Shown here piece by piece: positions 43,036 through 53,000 of a stretch of 64,000 nt of DNA (position 1 is the first letter of the stretch; each line of letters begins with the position of its first letter). A program made the translations under genes and the position numbers. This stretch comes from Aldehydirespirator sp965203575 (GTDB taxonomy: Bacteria; Actinomycetota; Acidimicrobiia; Acidimicrobiales; Aldehydirespiratoraceae): NCBI GenBank assembly GCA_965203575.1, contig OZ241894.1:992001-1056000 (forward strand), written 5' to 3'. Below the pieces are notes generated by a model that worked only from the letters and a program-made list of their open reading frames with translations, searched no databases and was not told where the DNA came from.

Positions 43036-44408
43036 ACTTGCATACCACGCCTACGCGCTTCCTGAAGAATATCGAATGGTGGTCCGCCTGGATATTGAAG
43101 TATCGCCTTGTGGAGGGCCTTGAGCAGGAGGTCAACCGCACGCTTCCCATCCCGTACCTTCTGAAGATCCTCACTCTCAAGGAAGATATCGAAGAACCAA
43201 TCTAGCTGCTCATAGAGCATGTCAATTGCCTCAGCATTGGAGTGCTCATCATATAGTTCTCTGAAGGACATCTCTGTCACCACTGCTAAGCGACCAATCT
43301 CATCCTCGCTGTAGTAGTCTCTAGGTAACCGATCACGCTTCTCCGAATTGTGCTGGGCGCACAGAGCCGTCGCGTGCTTGTCGAGTGGCCAAAGCAGGGC
43401 AAGGGGTCGAGTGTGATCGAGGTGCATTTCCCGCTCATTGCGAAAGATCTTGTTGCATTTGAAGCATCGTCCGTCGAAACGCTCGAATACATCAGCAGCC
43501 AGGTCTGAACCGGTCTCTTGAGAATACCTAAGGGATGGTGTGCCTTTGTATAGACTGTCCAAGAGCAACTCGAAAGCGCGTCGTCTTGCTGCATCTTCCT
43601 TCATTTGGCTAGAGGTACGCTGTGGATTGTGTGGCGCATTTACCTCAAACTTCTTGCAGAAGCGGCACTCAAGCTGAAACCCATACTCAAGCTGTCTATC
43701 CTCTGCACCGTCGGATTGTTTGATCCGTCCAAACCCGGCATGGCTACACGGGCGACGGTGTTGCGCGACGCAATGATTCGAGAAGCTAAGCGTATCGCGC
43801 TCTCGAGGGACATTGACTGGAAGATACCTTCCACAGCGATTGCATGACTTTGTCCATAATGCTACGGTGCCTCCGTCCTCCAAGTCTGCAGTAACGGTTG
43901 TGAATGCACCGGTGCCGCTTTCATAAAAGTTAGCTTCGGGCGCAAACTGCCACATGTTGTTTAGAATCTCAGGACGCGCAGCATCATAGTGAGGATGGCT
44001 CACCAGTCCTGCTCCAAGTCCATACAGCGCGACTATGCTCGGCTCATTCGCCTCGATTACCAAGCTTGGTGCTATTGGCTCTTCAGAGCGTGCCACCCAT
44101 TGGCTTCCAAACTTACTCCACCTATCAATACCATGGGATGTCATGGTCTGTTGCTGTGGTCCACCCAATACGAGGACGTCTGCTGACTCGCTGGCGAGAA
44201 ACCACCCCCCAAAGCCGATGCGATCGCCGGGGTCTGCTTGAATCGCGAAATCGACTTGCAGGTGTTGGCATGGGTTCAACTGATAGGTAGCAACATTCTG
44301 TGAATTCAGGCGCACATCAGCCCTTGCTTCATAACCAGACCGTCGGGTGCTTGGCCTACGTCTCCCAGCCCACTCCGTCTTGCCCGGTCGCTTCCTGTCG
44401 CTTGGCAC
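43032..44408 (-). CDS. HNH restriction endonuclease with zinc-binding motifs
   Basis: A 458-residue protein not assigned to a named enzyme. Residues 1-195 are beta-rich and unrecognised, perhaps the recognition part. Then come cysteine pairs of zinc-ribbon type: KSCNRCGRYLPVN with a later NHC and RPCSH, and LECRFCKKFEVN. The nuclease core at about 315-365 reads DGRCFKCNKIF, EMHLDHTRPLALLWPLDKHATALCAQHNSEKRD, an HNH finger with the CxxC and CxxH zinc ligands and catalytic His in LDH. A helical C-terminal domain follows. The gene converges on the two methyltransferases and shares their low GC. GTG 44408 has TATCGT 7 nt upstream. Confidence 0.75.
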   Translation of the reverse strand: MPSDRKRPGKTEWAGRRRPSTRRSGYEARADVRLNSQNVATYQLNPCQHLQVDFAIQADPGDRIGFGGWFLASESADVLVLGGPQQQTMTSHGIDRWSKFGSQWVARSEEPIAPSLVIEANEPSIVALYGLGAGLVSHPHYDAARPEILNNMWQFAPEANFYESGTGAFTTVTADLEDGGTVALWTKSCNRCGRYLPVNVPRERDTLSFSNHCVAQHRRPCSHAGFGRIKQSDGAEDRQLEYGFQLECRFCKKFEVNAPHNPQRTSSQMKEDAARRRAFELLLDSLYKGTPSLRYSQETGSDLAADVFERFDGRCFKCNKIFRNEREMHLDHTRPLALLWPLDKHATALCAQHNSEKRDRLPRDYYSEDEIGRLAVVTEMSFRELYDEHSNAEAIDMLYEQLDWFFDIFLESEDLQKVRDGKRAVDLLLKALHKAILQYPGGPPFDILQEARRRGMQV

Positions 44409-44415
44409 TCAGCAA

Positions 44416-44421
44416 ACGATA
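44416..44421 (-). promoter_or_regulatory. Leaderless -10 element of the HNH nuclease gene
   Basis: TATCGT on the minus strand, 7 nt before the GTG at 44408. No controller-protein gene or C-box was noticed. Confidence 0.5.
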
Positions 44422-44499
44422 CAGCTGACGCCTTAGGGTCACTTGGTGTGGCGGTGCGTGCGCCACCGATGAGTCAGTCGATGGGGCTCCATTCACCCC

Positions 44500-46068
44500 T
44501 CAGATGGCCCGGGCGTGGCCCTCCCAGTAAGGGTCCCGCAGCTTGCGCTTGTAGAGCTTGCCGTTGGGGTCGCGGGGCATCTCGGTGGTGTAGTCGATCG
44601 AACGGGGCAGCTTCTGGCGGCCGATGCGGTCCTGCAGCCATTCCAGGATCGTCCCGGTGGTGCCGCCGCTGGGCTCCCAGCCCTCGCGCAGCTCGACCAC
44701 GGCCTTGATCTCCTCGCCGGTGTCGGAGTTGGGCACTCCGAACACGGCTGCGTCGCCCACGGCGGGGTGCTGCACCAGCTCGCCCTCGATCTCCGCGGGG
44801 TAGATGTTCACCCCGCCCACGATGATCATGTCGTTGGCCCGGTCGTTCAGGAACAGGTACCCGTCGACGTCGATGTAGCCGACGTCGCCGACGGTGAAGA
44901 AGTCCCGCAGGCGGCTGGCCGCGGTCTTGGCCTCGTCGCCCTTGTACTCGAAGACCGCTCCCGGCATCTTCATGTACACCGTGCCCGACTCGCCCGGGGG
45001 CAGGTCGTTGCCGTCCTCGTCGACCACGATGACCTCGCAGCCGGGCCATGCCTTGCCGACCGTGCCGGGCCGCTCCATCCACTCCGCGGCCGAGACCACG
45101 GTGCCGCCGCCCTCGGTGGCCGCGTAGTACTCCCAGATGGAGTCGCCCCACCAATCGATCATTCGCCGCTTGGTCTCGATCGGGCAGGGGGCGGCGGCAT
45201 GCACCATGGCGCGCAGCGAGGACACGTCGTAGCCCGAGCGCACCTCGTCGGGTAGCTGCAGCAGCCGGTTGAACATGGTGGGCACCATGTGCGAACTCGT
45301 GACCCGGTAGCGCTCGATGCGCTCCAGCGCGCCCTCCGCGGTCCAGCGGTCCATGAGCACCACGGTGTGGCCCAGATGCAACGACATTGTGGTCCAATTG
45401 TTGACCGCGGTGTGGTACAGCGGAGCCTGGGTGATCTGGACGTTGCCGTCGTGGGGCTTGGAGCCGAACAGCATCAGCAGCATTCCCGCGGTGGAGGAGG
45501 CCTCGTCGGGGGGCCGGGGATCCAGTGCCCGCCGCACTCCCTTGGGCCGGCCGGTGGTGCCCGACGTGTAGAACATGAACGACCCGGTGGCCAGCTGCTC
45601 GTGATCGGGCCTGTCGCCGGTGTGGGCCGCAACGAGCTTGTCGAAGGGTCGGAACCCCTCGACCGGCCCTCCTACGCAGAACCGGTTCTCCTCGGGCACG
45701 ACGCAGCCGTCGAGCGCCTTGACCGCCTCCTCGGCGAAGCGCTCATGAACGATGAACGCCTTGGTCTCGGCGTCGTTGACGATGTAGTTGATCTCCGCGC
45801 CCACGAAGTGCCAGTTGATGGTGGTCACGTACAGGCCGCTCTGGTAAGCGGCCAGGCAGAGCGCGAGCTGCTCGAAGCAGTTGGGCAGCAGTGTCGTGAC
45901 CTGATCGCCCCTGCCGAGCCCGGCGGCCCGCAGACCCCGGGAGATCCGGTTCGTGAGGGCCGCCAACTCGCCGAAGGTCAACTGGTTGTGCTCGGGGTCG
46001 ACTACCGCCAGGAAGTCGGGATCGGCCTCGGCGATGTTCCACAGCCCCAGGGCGTCGGTGTTTGCCAT
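44500..46068 (-). CDS. Acyl-CoA synthetase (AMP-forming, FadD-like)
   Basis: A 522-residue adenylate-forming ligase that activates a carboxylic acid with ATP and CoA. Core motifs: FMFYTSGTTGRPKGV (phosphate loop), YYAATEGGGTVVSAAEW (A5), GDVGYIDVDGYLFLNDRANDMIIVGGVNIYPAEIE (A7/A8 hinge) and RDPNGKLYKRKL (A10 catalytic Lys). Substrate is not readable from sequence. ATG 46068 starts the domain (MANTDALGLWNIAEADPDFLAVVD). It is divergent from a crotonase gene 107 nt away, which suggests a shared acyl-CoA pathway. Confidence 0.88.
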   Translation of the reverse strand: MANTDALGLWNIAEADPDFLAVVDPEHNQLTFGELAALTNRISRGLRAAGLGRGDQVTTLLPNCFEQLALCLAAYQSGLYVTTINWHFVGAEINYIVNDAETKAFIVHERFAEEAVKALDGCVVPEENRFCVGGPVEGFRPFDKLVAAHTGDRPDHEQLATGSFMFYTSGTTGRPKGVRRALDPRPPDEASSTAGMLLMLFGSKPHDGNVQITQAPLYHTAVNNWTTMSLHLGHTVVLMDRWTAEGALERIERYRVTSSHMVPTMFNRLLQLPDEVRSGYDVSSLRAMVHAAAPCPIETKRRMIDWWGDSIWEYYAATEGGGTVVSAAEWMERPGTVGKAWPGCEVIVVDEDGNDLPPGESGTVYMKMPGAVFEYKGDEAKTAASRLRDFFTVGDVGYIDVDGYLFLNDRANDMIIVGGVNIYPAEIEGELVQHPAVGDAAVFGVPNSDTGEEIKAVVELREGWEPSGGTTGTILEWLQDRIGRQKLPRSIDYTTEMPRDPNGKLYKRKLRDPYWEGHARAI

Positions 46069-46160
46069 GAGCGAGAGTCTGCCAGGTACCTGCAGGATTC
46101 TTGGTACGAGTTCTGTGCGCACAGAGCACAAGAACCTCCCGAGATCCATACGGAGGCGAG

Positions 46161-46166
46161 TAGGTT
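46161..46166 (+). promoter_or_regulatory. Leaderless -10 element of the crotonase gene
   Basis: TAGGTT, 8 nt before the GTG at 46175. Confidence 0.45.
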
Positions 46167-46174
46167 GGCCGACT

Positions 46175-47005
46175 GTGAGCGATGAGCGACCCCTCGACGA
46201 GCAGGTCCGGCTCGATTACCGGGATTCGGTGGCGTGGATCACCATCGACCGGCCCGAGGCCGGCAATGCCTTGACGCCGATGTGCCGCGACCGGGTGCGC
46301 GACATCCTCAACGGGCTCAACACCAGCCACCGGGCCCGCGCCGCAGTGATCACCGGCTCCGGCGACCGGTTCTTCTGCACCGGCGCCGACCTGCGCCACT
46401 CCTACTACGACCCCGACCGTTCGACCGAGGTGCCCGACCGGATCATGGGCGACGCCCGGCGCATGATGCTCGACGGCCAGTACGCGCTGTTCGACGCCCT
46501 GCTGGATTGCGACGTGCCTGTGATCGCAGCGGTCAACGGCACCGCGGCCGGCATGGGCGCGCACCTGGCGCTGGCCTGCGACCTAGTGATCGCCGGCGAC
46601 CGGGCCAAGTTCGTGGAGGTCTTCGCCCGGCGGGGGCTGGTGCCCGACGCGCTGGGGCCCTGGCTGCTGCCCCGCATCATCGGCGTGCGCCGCACCATGG
46701 AGCTGTTCCTGCTGGCCGAGGATCTGCCGGCGGGCAGGGCCCACGAGTTCGGCCTGGTGAACCGGGTCGTCCCCCACGACCAGGTCCAGCCGGCCGCCGC
46801 CGAGTGGGCCGCACGCCTGGCCACCGGTCCGAGCCGATCATTCGCGTTGACCAAATGGCTGGTCAACCGCAGCCTGGACGCCGACCGCGCCTCCATGGCC
46901 CACGACGAGGCGGTGGCTGTCGAACTGAACGCAGGCACCGAGGACGCCGCCGAGGGCGTGGCCGCCTTCCAGGAGCGCCGCCCGCCCGAGTGGAAGGGCT
47001 ACTGA
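46175..47005 (+). CDS. Enoyl-CoA hydratase/isomerase family protein
   Basis: A 276-residue crotonase. Motifs: AWITIDRPEAGNALTP, DRFFCTGADLRHSY (first oxyanion loop), AAVNGTAAGMGAHLALACDLVIAG (second loop) and FVEVFARRGLVPDALGPWLLPRIIGVRRTMELFLLAEDLPAGRAHEFGLVNRVV. The catalytic acid positions are not the classic two Glu of true hydratases: the second site reads VPDALGPW, so an isomerase, thioesterase or other activity is possible. Full length is normal. It is convergent with the P450 gene, 3 nt apart. Confidence 0.87.
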   Translation: MSDERPLDEQVRLDYRDSVAWITIDRPEAGNALTPMCRDRVRDILNGLNTSHRARAAVITGSGDRFFCTGADLRHSYYDPDRSTEVPDRIMGDARRMMLDGQYALFDALLDCDVPVIAAVNGTAAGMGAHLALACDLVIAGDRAKFVEVFARRGLVPDALGPWLLPRIIGVRRTMELFLLAEDLPAGRAHEFGLVNRVVPHDQVQPAAAEWAARLATGPSRSFALTKWLVNRSLDADRASMAHDEAVAVELNAGTEDAAEGVAAFQERRPPEWKGY

Positions 47006-47008
47006 GGC

Positions 47009-48207
47009 CTAGCTGAACGCGACCGGCAGGCTGGCCAGGCCCCTGAGCGTGAGCCTCCGCTTCCAGGGCGGATTGTCGTCGAGGGGCGTCCACGTTCCGA
47101 ACCGGTCCAGCAGCGCCTGCAGCACAACCTGGCCCTCGAGGCGGGCCAGCGCCGCTCCGAGGCAGTAGTGGATGCCCGACCCGAACGACAGCATCGGCAC
47201 CTCGCTCCGGCCCACATCAAACAGATCAGGATCGTCCACCGCGGCCGGATCGCGGTTGGCCGCTCCCAGCAGCATTAGAACTCCATGACCTTGGGGGATT
47301 GAGTGCCCGCCGATCTCGGTGTCGGCTCGGACGTAGCGGCCGTCGATCTGCACCGGCGGCTGGAAGCGCAGCACCTCGTCGACCGCGGACGGCACCAGCG
47401 AGCGGTCGGCCCGCAGCCGGGCCAGCTGATCGGGATGGCGCACCAGGGTGTGGACGATGTTGCCGATCAGGTTCATCGTCGTCTCGAAGCCGGCCGCGTA
47501 GATGAGCGACACCGTGACGGCCACCTCCGCCTGGGTGAGGCGATCCTCGCCGTCGCTGGCTGCGATCAGCCCCGACAGCAAGTCGTCGGTCGGCTCGGCC
47601 CGGCGACGGTCGATCAGGTCGTTCAGGTAGTGGTTCACCTTCGTCGAGGCTGCGTCGGCCCGCTCCGCCTCTCCGGGCTGCCGGTTCGGCTCGAGCGTGG
47701 CCGCCAGGTCCGACACCAGCGGCCGGAGCCAGTCCCGGTCGGAGACCGGCACCCCGACCAGCTCACTGATCACGTTGGCCGGCAGCGGGAAGGCCAGCGC
47801 GTCGATCAGGTCGCACTCCCCCGCCTCAGCCATGGGGTCGAGCAATGCCTCGGTCATGGCCTCGACCGCCGGTCGCAGCCGCTCGACCCGGCGGGGCGTG
47901 AACGCCCGGCTCACCAGCGACCGGATCCGAGTGTGGTCGGGCGGGTTCAGGAACAGCAACGAGCGGGTCCCGTCGGGCCTCGGCTGGCGGGCCGCCGCCA
48001 GCAGCGAAGGTGACTCTTCCCCCGGCTCGGGACTGCCCAACCGCTGGTCGCGCAGCGCGGCCCGGCAGTCCTCGAAGCGGGTCAGGACCCAGAAGTCCGA
48101 GAAGCCGCTCTTGTGCACCGGCGACGTCTCCCGCAGCTCCCGCAGCAATGGGTACGGGTCGGCGATCACATCCGGGTCGGTGACGATCCGCAACAGCAGT
48201 TCGTCGC

Positions 48208-48211
<4 letters not shown>
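47009..48211 (-). CDS. Cytochrome P450
   Basis: A 400-residue class I bacterial P450. Landmarks: AGFETTMNLIG (I-helix, with the conserved acid replaced by the AGFETT form, residues 240-245), ExxR as EVLR at 279-282, PERF region near DDPDLFDVGR, and the haem loop FGSGIHYCLGAALAR with Cys350 as thiolate ligand. It should hydroxylate or demethylate a small lipid or terpenoid; redox partners are not in the window. Its ATG overlaps the stop of psuG by four bases, an unexpected pairing. Confidence 0.92.
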
Positions 48212-49146
<935 letters not shown>

Positions 49147-49153
49147 GCTTGTG

Positions 49154-49170
49154 AGGGTAGGACCTAGGCT
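49154..49170. promoter_or_regulatory. Back-to-back leaderless promoters of psuG and the acyl-CoA synthetase
   Basis: TACCCT on the minus strand (49159-49154) and TAGGCT on the plus strand (49165-49170) are each 7 nt from their GTG start codons (49146 and 49178). Only 31 nt separate the two starts, so the two polymerases should compete. Confidence 0.5.
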
Positions 49171-49177
49171 CGCTCCC

Positions 49178-50908
49178 GTGACGACCGAGCCGAACGCCTC
49201 CGAACTTGTCGACGACTTCAACGCGGCCCTCGCCTCGCTGACAGCTCCCGGGGGACCGTTCGGCTGGACCGTGAGGGAGGTCAACGGCGTGCCGGTGCGG
49301 GTCTACGACAACGCCATGCCGGACATGCGGGCGGTGTGGGCGATGTCGGCGGCCCACGGCGACAAGGACTACCTGGTCTACGGCGAGGAGCGCTACAGCT
49401 ACGCCGAGGCCCACGCCCGAGTGCGGGCCCTGGCCCATCACCTGCGCACTGCGTACGGCGCCGGGCCGGGCACCCGGGTGGCGATCTCCATGCGCAACTA
49501 CCCCGAGTGGGTGCTGTCCCACTGGGCCACCATCTCGGTGGGCGCGGCGGCGGTGGGCATGAACTCGTGGTGGACGCGACCGGAGATGGAGTTCGCCCTG
49601 AACGACTCCGAGCCGGTTGCGCTGATCCTCGACGGCGAGCGGTTGGAGAGGCTGGGATCGGCTCGCGGCGAGGTCCCCCTCGTCGTGGCCCGCCATGACG
49701 GCCACTTGCCCGCGCCGGCGCTGCCGTGGGAGGCGGTCGCGGATCCTGCGAACGCACCCGATGCCCTCCCCGACGCGGACATCGACCCCGACGACGACGC
49801 CCTCATCTTCTACACCTCGGGCACGACCGGCTTCCCCAAGGGCGCCCAACTCACCCACCGCGCCGTGGTTCACAACCTGATGAACATGATCCTGCTGACC
49901 GCCTCCGGTGACGCGGCCCGAGCCCAGCGCATGGCCCGCTCCGGCAGCGAGGAGCCGCCCCCTGAGGCTCCGCCACTGGTGGCCCTGCTGCCGGTGCCGC
50001 TGTTCCATGTCACCGGCTGCAACTGCGTGCTGCACACGGTCTCCATCGCGGGGGGCTGCCTGGTGATGATGTACCGCTGGGACGCGACGGAGGCCCTGCG
50101 GCTGATCGAGCGGGAGGGGGTCACCGTCTTCACCGGTGTGCCCAGCATGTCCCGCGAGATGCTGCAGCACCCCGACTGGGAGAACACCGACACGTCGTCG
50201 CTGCGCTCGATGGGGGGAGGAGGCGCGGCCATCCCCACCGACCTCGTACGGCGGATCGACGACGGGCTGTCCCAGGGGCGTCCCGGCGTCGGCTACGGGC
50301 TGACCGAGACGGCCGGTATCGCCACCGCCATAAGCAACGAGTTCTATGTGGCCAACCCGTCGTCGGTGGGACCGCTGGTGCCGTGCATGGAGGCCATGGT
50401 CGTCGACGAGAACGGCGCGACCCTCGATCCGGGCCAACGCGGAGAGCTGCGGCTGCGGGGCCCCAACGTGATGAAGGGCTACCTGAACCGGCCCGACGCC
50501 ACCGCCGAGGCCATAGTCGACGGCTGGTTCCGCACCGGGGACATCGCCGAGGTCGACGATGGCGGCTGGATCTACATCAAGGACCGGATCAAGGACATCG
50601 TGATCCGGGGCGGTGAGAACATCCACTGCTCGGAGGTGGAGGAGGCGCTCTACGAGCTGGACCAGATCGCCGAGGCGGCCGTGTTCGGCCTGCCCGACGA
50701 GCGCTTGGGAGAAGCAGTGGCCGCGGCAGTAGTTCTCGTTCCCGGCACAGAACTCGACGAAGCCGCCCTGAACAAGCATCTCGACGGCCGCCTGGCCCGC
50801 TTCAAGCACCCGCGCCGCGTGTGGTTCCTCGACGAGGCCCTGCCCCGCAACGCCAACGGCAAGTTCCTCAAGCGCGAGCTGCGCGAACGCTTCGCCTCCA
50901 CTCCCTGA
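49178..50908 (+). CDS. Acyl-CoA synthetase (AMP-forming), long-chain or medium-chain
   Basis: A 576-residue ligase. Motifs: ALIFYTSGTTGFPKGAQLTH near 210, VGYGLTETAGI (A5), GDIAEVDDGGWIYIKDRIKDIVIRGGENIHCSEVEEAL (A8) and PRNANGKFLKREL (A10, catalytic lysine). The order matches fatty-acid-CoA ligases. Acyl chain length is not readable. GTG 49178 follows a TAGGCT hexamer by 7 nt and fixes the N terminus at VTTEPNASEL. It is convergent with the aminotransferase gene. Confidence 0.9.
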   Translation: MTTEPNASELVDDFNAALASLTAPGGPFGWTVREVNGVPVRVYDNAMPDMRAVWAMSAAHGDKDYLVYGEERYSYAEAHARVRALAHHLRTAYGAGPGTRVAISMRNYPEWVLSHWATISVGAAAVGMNSWWTRPEMEFALNDSEPVALILDGERLERLGSARGEVPLVVARHDGHLPAPALPWEAVADPANAPDALPDADIDPDDDALIFYTSGTTGFPKGAQLTHRAVVHNLMNMILLTASGDAARAQRMARSGSEEPPPEAPPLVALLPVPLFHVTGCNCVLHTVSIAGGCLVMMYRWDATEALRLIEREGVTVFTGVPSMSREMLQHPDWENTDTSSLRSMGGGGAAIPTDLVRRIDDGLSQGRPGVGYGLTETAGIATAISNEFYVANPSSVGPLVPCMEAMVVDENGATLDPGQRGELRLRGPNVMKGYLNRPDATAEAIVDGWFRTGDIAEVDDGGWIYIKDRIKDIVIRGGENIHCSEVEEALYELDQIAEAAVFGLPDERLGEAVAAAVVLVPGTELDEAALNKHLDGRLARFKHPRRVWFLDEALPRNANGKFLKRELRERFASTP

Positions 50909-50947
50909 CCGAGCCGCTGACCCGCGGCGTCGGCCGCCATGTCCATG

Positions 50948-52123
50948 TCAGCCGGCGAGAGCAGCCAGGCGCTCCACGGCCTGTTCCAGCACCGCGGGGC
51001 GCTTGCATGCCGCGAAACGCACGAAGGGCGCGCCCATCGCCTTGTCGTCGCACAGCACCTCGACAGGCACGGCCACCACCCCGCACCGCTCGGGCAGCGA
51101 GCGGCAGAATTTCAGGCCGTCGCTCGCGCCGAGGGGGCGGATGTCGGCCGTGATGTAGTAAGTGCCCTGGGGCACGGCGGGTTCGAAGCCCGCGGCTGAC
51201 AGCCCATCGCACAGCAGGTCGCGCCGGGCTTGAAGGTCGGCGGCGAGGCCGCTGAAGAACTCGTCACCGAGACGCAGCCCGACCGCCACCGCGGGCTGGA
51301 ACGGGCCCCCGCTCACGTAGGTGAGCAACTGCTTGGCCGCCTGCACGGCCCGCACCAGCTCCGGGCGGGCACAGACCCAGCCGATCTTCCATCCCGTGAA
51401 CGACAGCGTCTTGCCGCCCGACGAGATCGTGACGGTGCGGTCGGCCATGCCGGGCCGGGTGGCCAGCGGCACGTGGGCGTTCTGATCGAAGACCAGATGC
51501 TCGTACACCTCGTCGGTCACCGCGATCACGTCGTGCTCGACGCACAAGCGGGCGATGATGTCGAGTTCGTCCGGGCTGAACACCTTGCCGGTGGGGTTGT
51601 GCGGGGAGTTGAGCAGCAGAACCCGGGTGCGGGGACTGAACGCGGCGGCCAGCTCGTCGGGGTCGAAGGCGTAGCCGGGCGGGCGCAGCTGAACCAGGCG
51701 ATAGGCGGCGCCGGCCATCGAGATGTCGGCCGGGTAGATGTCGAAGTAGGGCTCGAAGGTCACCACCTCGTCGCCGGGGCCGGCCAGGGCCAGGATCGAC
51801 GCGGTGATGGCCTCGGTGGCGCCCGCGGTGATCAGAACCTCGGTGTCGGGATCGAACTCCAGGCCCCAGAACCGCTTCTGGTGCTCGGCCACAGCCTGAC
51901 GCAGTACCGGGTAGCCGATGCCGGGCGGGTACTGGTTGAAGTCGCCCCGGATGGCTTCGATGGCCGCCTCGGCCACCGCAGCCGGCCCGTCGGTGTCGGG
52001 GAAGCCTTGGCCGAGGTTGATGGCGCCGGTGCGGACCGCCAGCGCGGACATCTCAGCGAACACCGACGCCCCACCGAATTCCTGCAGGCGGTCGCAAAGG
52101 TAGGGCAGGCGCTCGCCGGTCAT
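50948..52123 (-). CDS. Class I/II aminotransferase, DapC/kynurenine aminotransferase-like
   Basis: A 391-residue fold-type I PLP enzyme. The cofactor lysine is Lys238 in TISSGGKTLSFTGWKIGW; other motifs are INLGQGFPDTDGP, QYPPGIGYPVLRQAV, LLLNSPHNPTGKVFSPDEL and AVTDEVYEHLVFD. This pattern fits N-succinyldiaminopimelate aminotransferase of actinobacteria, and kynurenine or methionine aminotransferases, so the substrate stays open. ATG 52123 follows TAGTCT at 6 nt. Length is normal. Confidence 0.87.
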   Translation of the reverse strand: MTGERLPYLCDRLQEFGGASVFAEMSALAVRTGAINLGQGFPDTDGPAAVAEAAIEAIRGDFNQYPPGIGYPVLRQAVAEHQKRFWGLEFDPDTEVLITAGATEAITASILALAGPGDEVVTFEPYFDIYPADISMAGAAYRLVQLRPPGYAFDPDELAAAFSPRTRVLLLNSPHNPTGKVFSPDELDIIARLCVEHDVIAVTDEVYEHLVFDQNAHVPLATRPGMADRTVTISSGGKTLSFTGWKIGWVCARPELVRAVQAAKQLLTYVSGGPFQPAVAVGLRLGDEFFSGLAADLQARRDLLCDGLSAAGFEPAVPQGTYYITADIRPLGASDGLKFCRSLPERCGVVAVPVEVLCDDKAMGAPFVRFAACKRPAVLEQAVERLAALAG

Positions 52124-52129
52124 CGCCAC

Positions 52130-52135
52130 AGACTA
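52130..52135 (-). promoter_or_regulatory. Leaderless -10 element of the aminotransferase gene
   Basis: TAGTCT on the minus strand, 6 nt before the ATG at 52123. Confidence 0.5.
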
Positions 52136-52274
52136 TGACTCCGGCCGCAGGAGGCGGATTTGTGAGCTACCACCGCCGGCCGAATCAGGATCTCGGGTTT
52201 GTTCTGGGTGGCATATCCACAGAAATCGACCCGAGATCACCGGCGGGGCCGGTGGACCAGGCTCAGGCCGCGCC

Positions 52275-52973
52275 TCAGCCGGCGTCGGGCGCGACGAAGC
52301 TGACCAGGAACTCCCAGGCGCTGTCGTTCAGTTCGCCGCTGACTCTGGCCACGACCCTGCCATCGGCGTCGATCCCAACCGTGTAGGGGAAGCCCCTCAG
52401 GCCGTAGGCGTTGCCGACCTCGTTCTCCGCGGAGTCCCGCACGACCACGGCGGGCCACTGCTCCTCCTCGAACCAGGCCGACGGAGGGTAGTTGGGTCGG
52501 CCGGGCTCGACCGCGGTGCTGACCGCGATCACCTCCACCCCGGCCGGCAGCTGGTTGTTGGCCAGCCAGTCGGCGATCCGGGGCAGCTCCCGCTGGCAGT
52601 GCGGGCACCAGTGGGCGAAGAAGCCGATGATCTTGGCCGTTCCGTCACCGGGCAGCACGCTCACCTCGGTGCCGTCGAAGGAGGTAGCCGCGAAGGCGGG
52701 GGCGCGCATCTCCATAGCGGGGTCAGGCTCCTCGCCCTCGAACGGCGGCAGATGCGCGCCCTCGATGCTGACGTCGGAGACCTGGGCCACGTCGGACTGC
52801 TCCCGCTGCTCCGCGTCCCTGCCTGCCAGCAGCGCGACCCCCACCGCTACCGCGACCAGCACCACCACACCGGCGATCATCCACTTCAGCAGCGGATTGG
52901 AGCCGGTGTCGGAACCGCCGCCGGACGGCCGCGAGCCGCGGCGGGACTTCTGGACCTTGGGCCGGTTGCTCAT
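52275..52973 (-). CDS. TlpA/ResA-like membrane-anchored thioredoxin
   Basis: A 232-residue protein with a basic cytoplasmic start, one membrane helix (MIAGVVVLVAVAVGVALLAG) and an external thioredoxin fold. The active site is FFAHWCPHCQRELP, followed by the cis-Pro region GFPYTVGIDADG. Such proteins reduce or oxidise cysteines in the envelope, for example during cytochrome c maturation or disulfide formation. It is 27 nt after the DsbB-like gene, so the two probably work as a pair. The Cys-rich secreted proteins elsewhere in this window would be natural clients, though that is a guess. Confidence 0.85.
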   Translation of the reverse strand: MSNRPKVQKSRRGSRPSGGGSDTGSNPLLKWMIAGVVVLVAVAVGVALLAGRDAEQREQSDVAQVSDVSIEGAHLPPFEGEEPDPAMEMRAPAFAATSFDGTEVSVLPGDGTAKIIGFFAHWCPHCQRELPRIADWLANNQLPAGVEVIAVSTAVEPGRPNYPPSAWFEEEQWPAVVVRDSAENEVGNAYGLRGFPYTVGIDADGRVVARVSGELNDSAWEFLVSFVAPDAG

Positions 52974-53000
52974 CGCCCCCCAGTCATGGATCGATCGCCA

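Larger units (their letters stand above)
40532..44408. other. Low-GC restriction-modification island
   Basis: Three genes, two methyltransferases on the plus strand and an HNH nuclease on the minus strand, have clearly lower GC (about half, by eye) and AT-ending codons unlike the flanking DNA. No integrase, transposase or direct repeat was found at the edges. Transfer is inferred from composition. Confidence 0.75.

Noticed and set aside
43605..44290. Small plus-strand ORFs inside the HNH nuclease gene
   Set aside because: They are short frames antisense to a 458-residue protein with clear HNH and zinc motifs.
40268..44500. Integrative element or prophage around the restriction genes
   Set aside because: No integrase, transposase, attachment repeat or phage gene was found; only composition suggests transfer.
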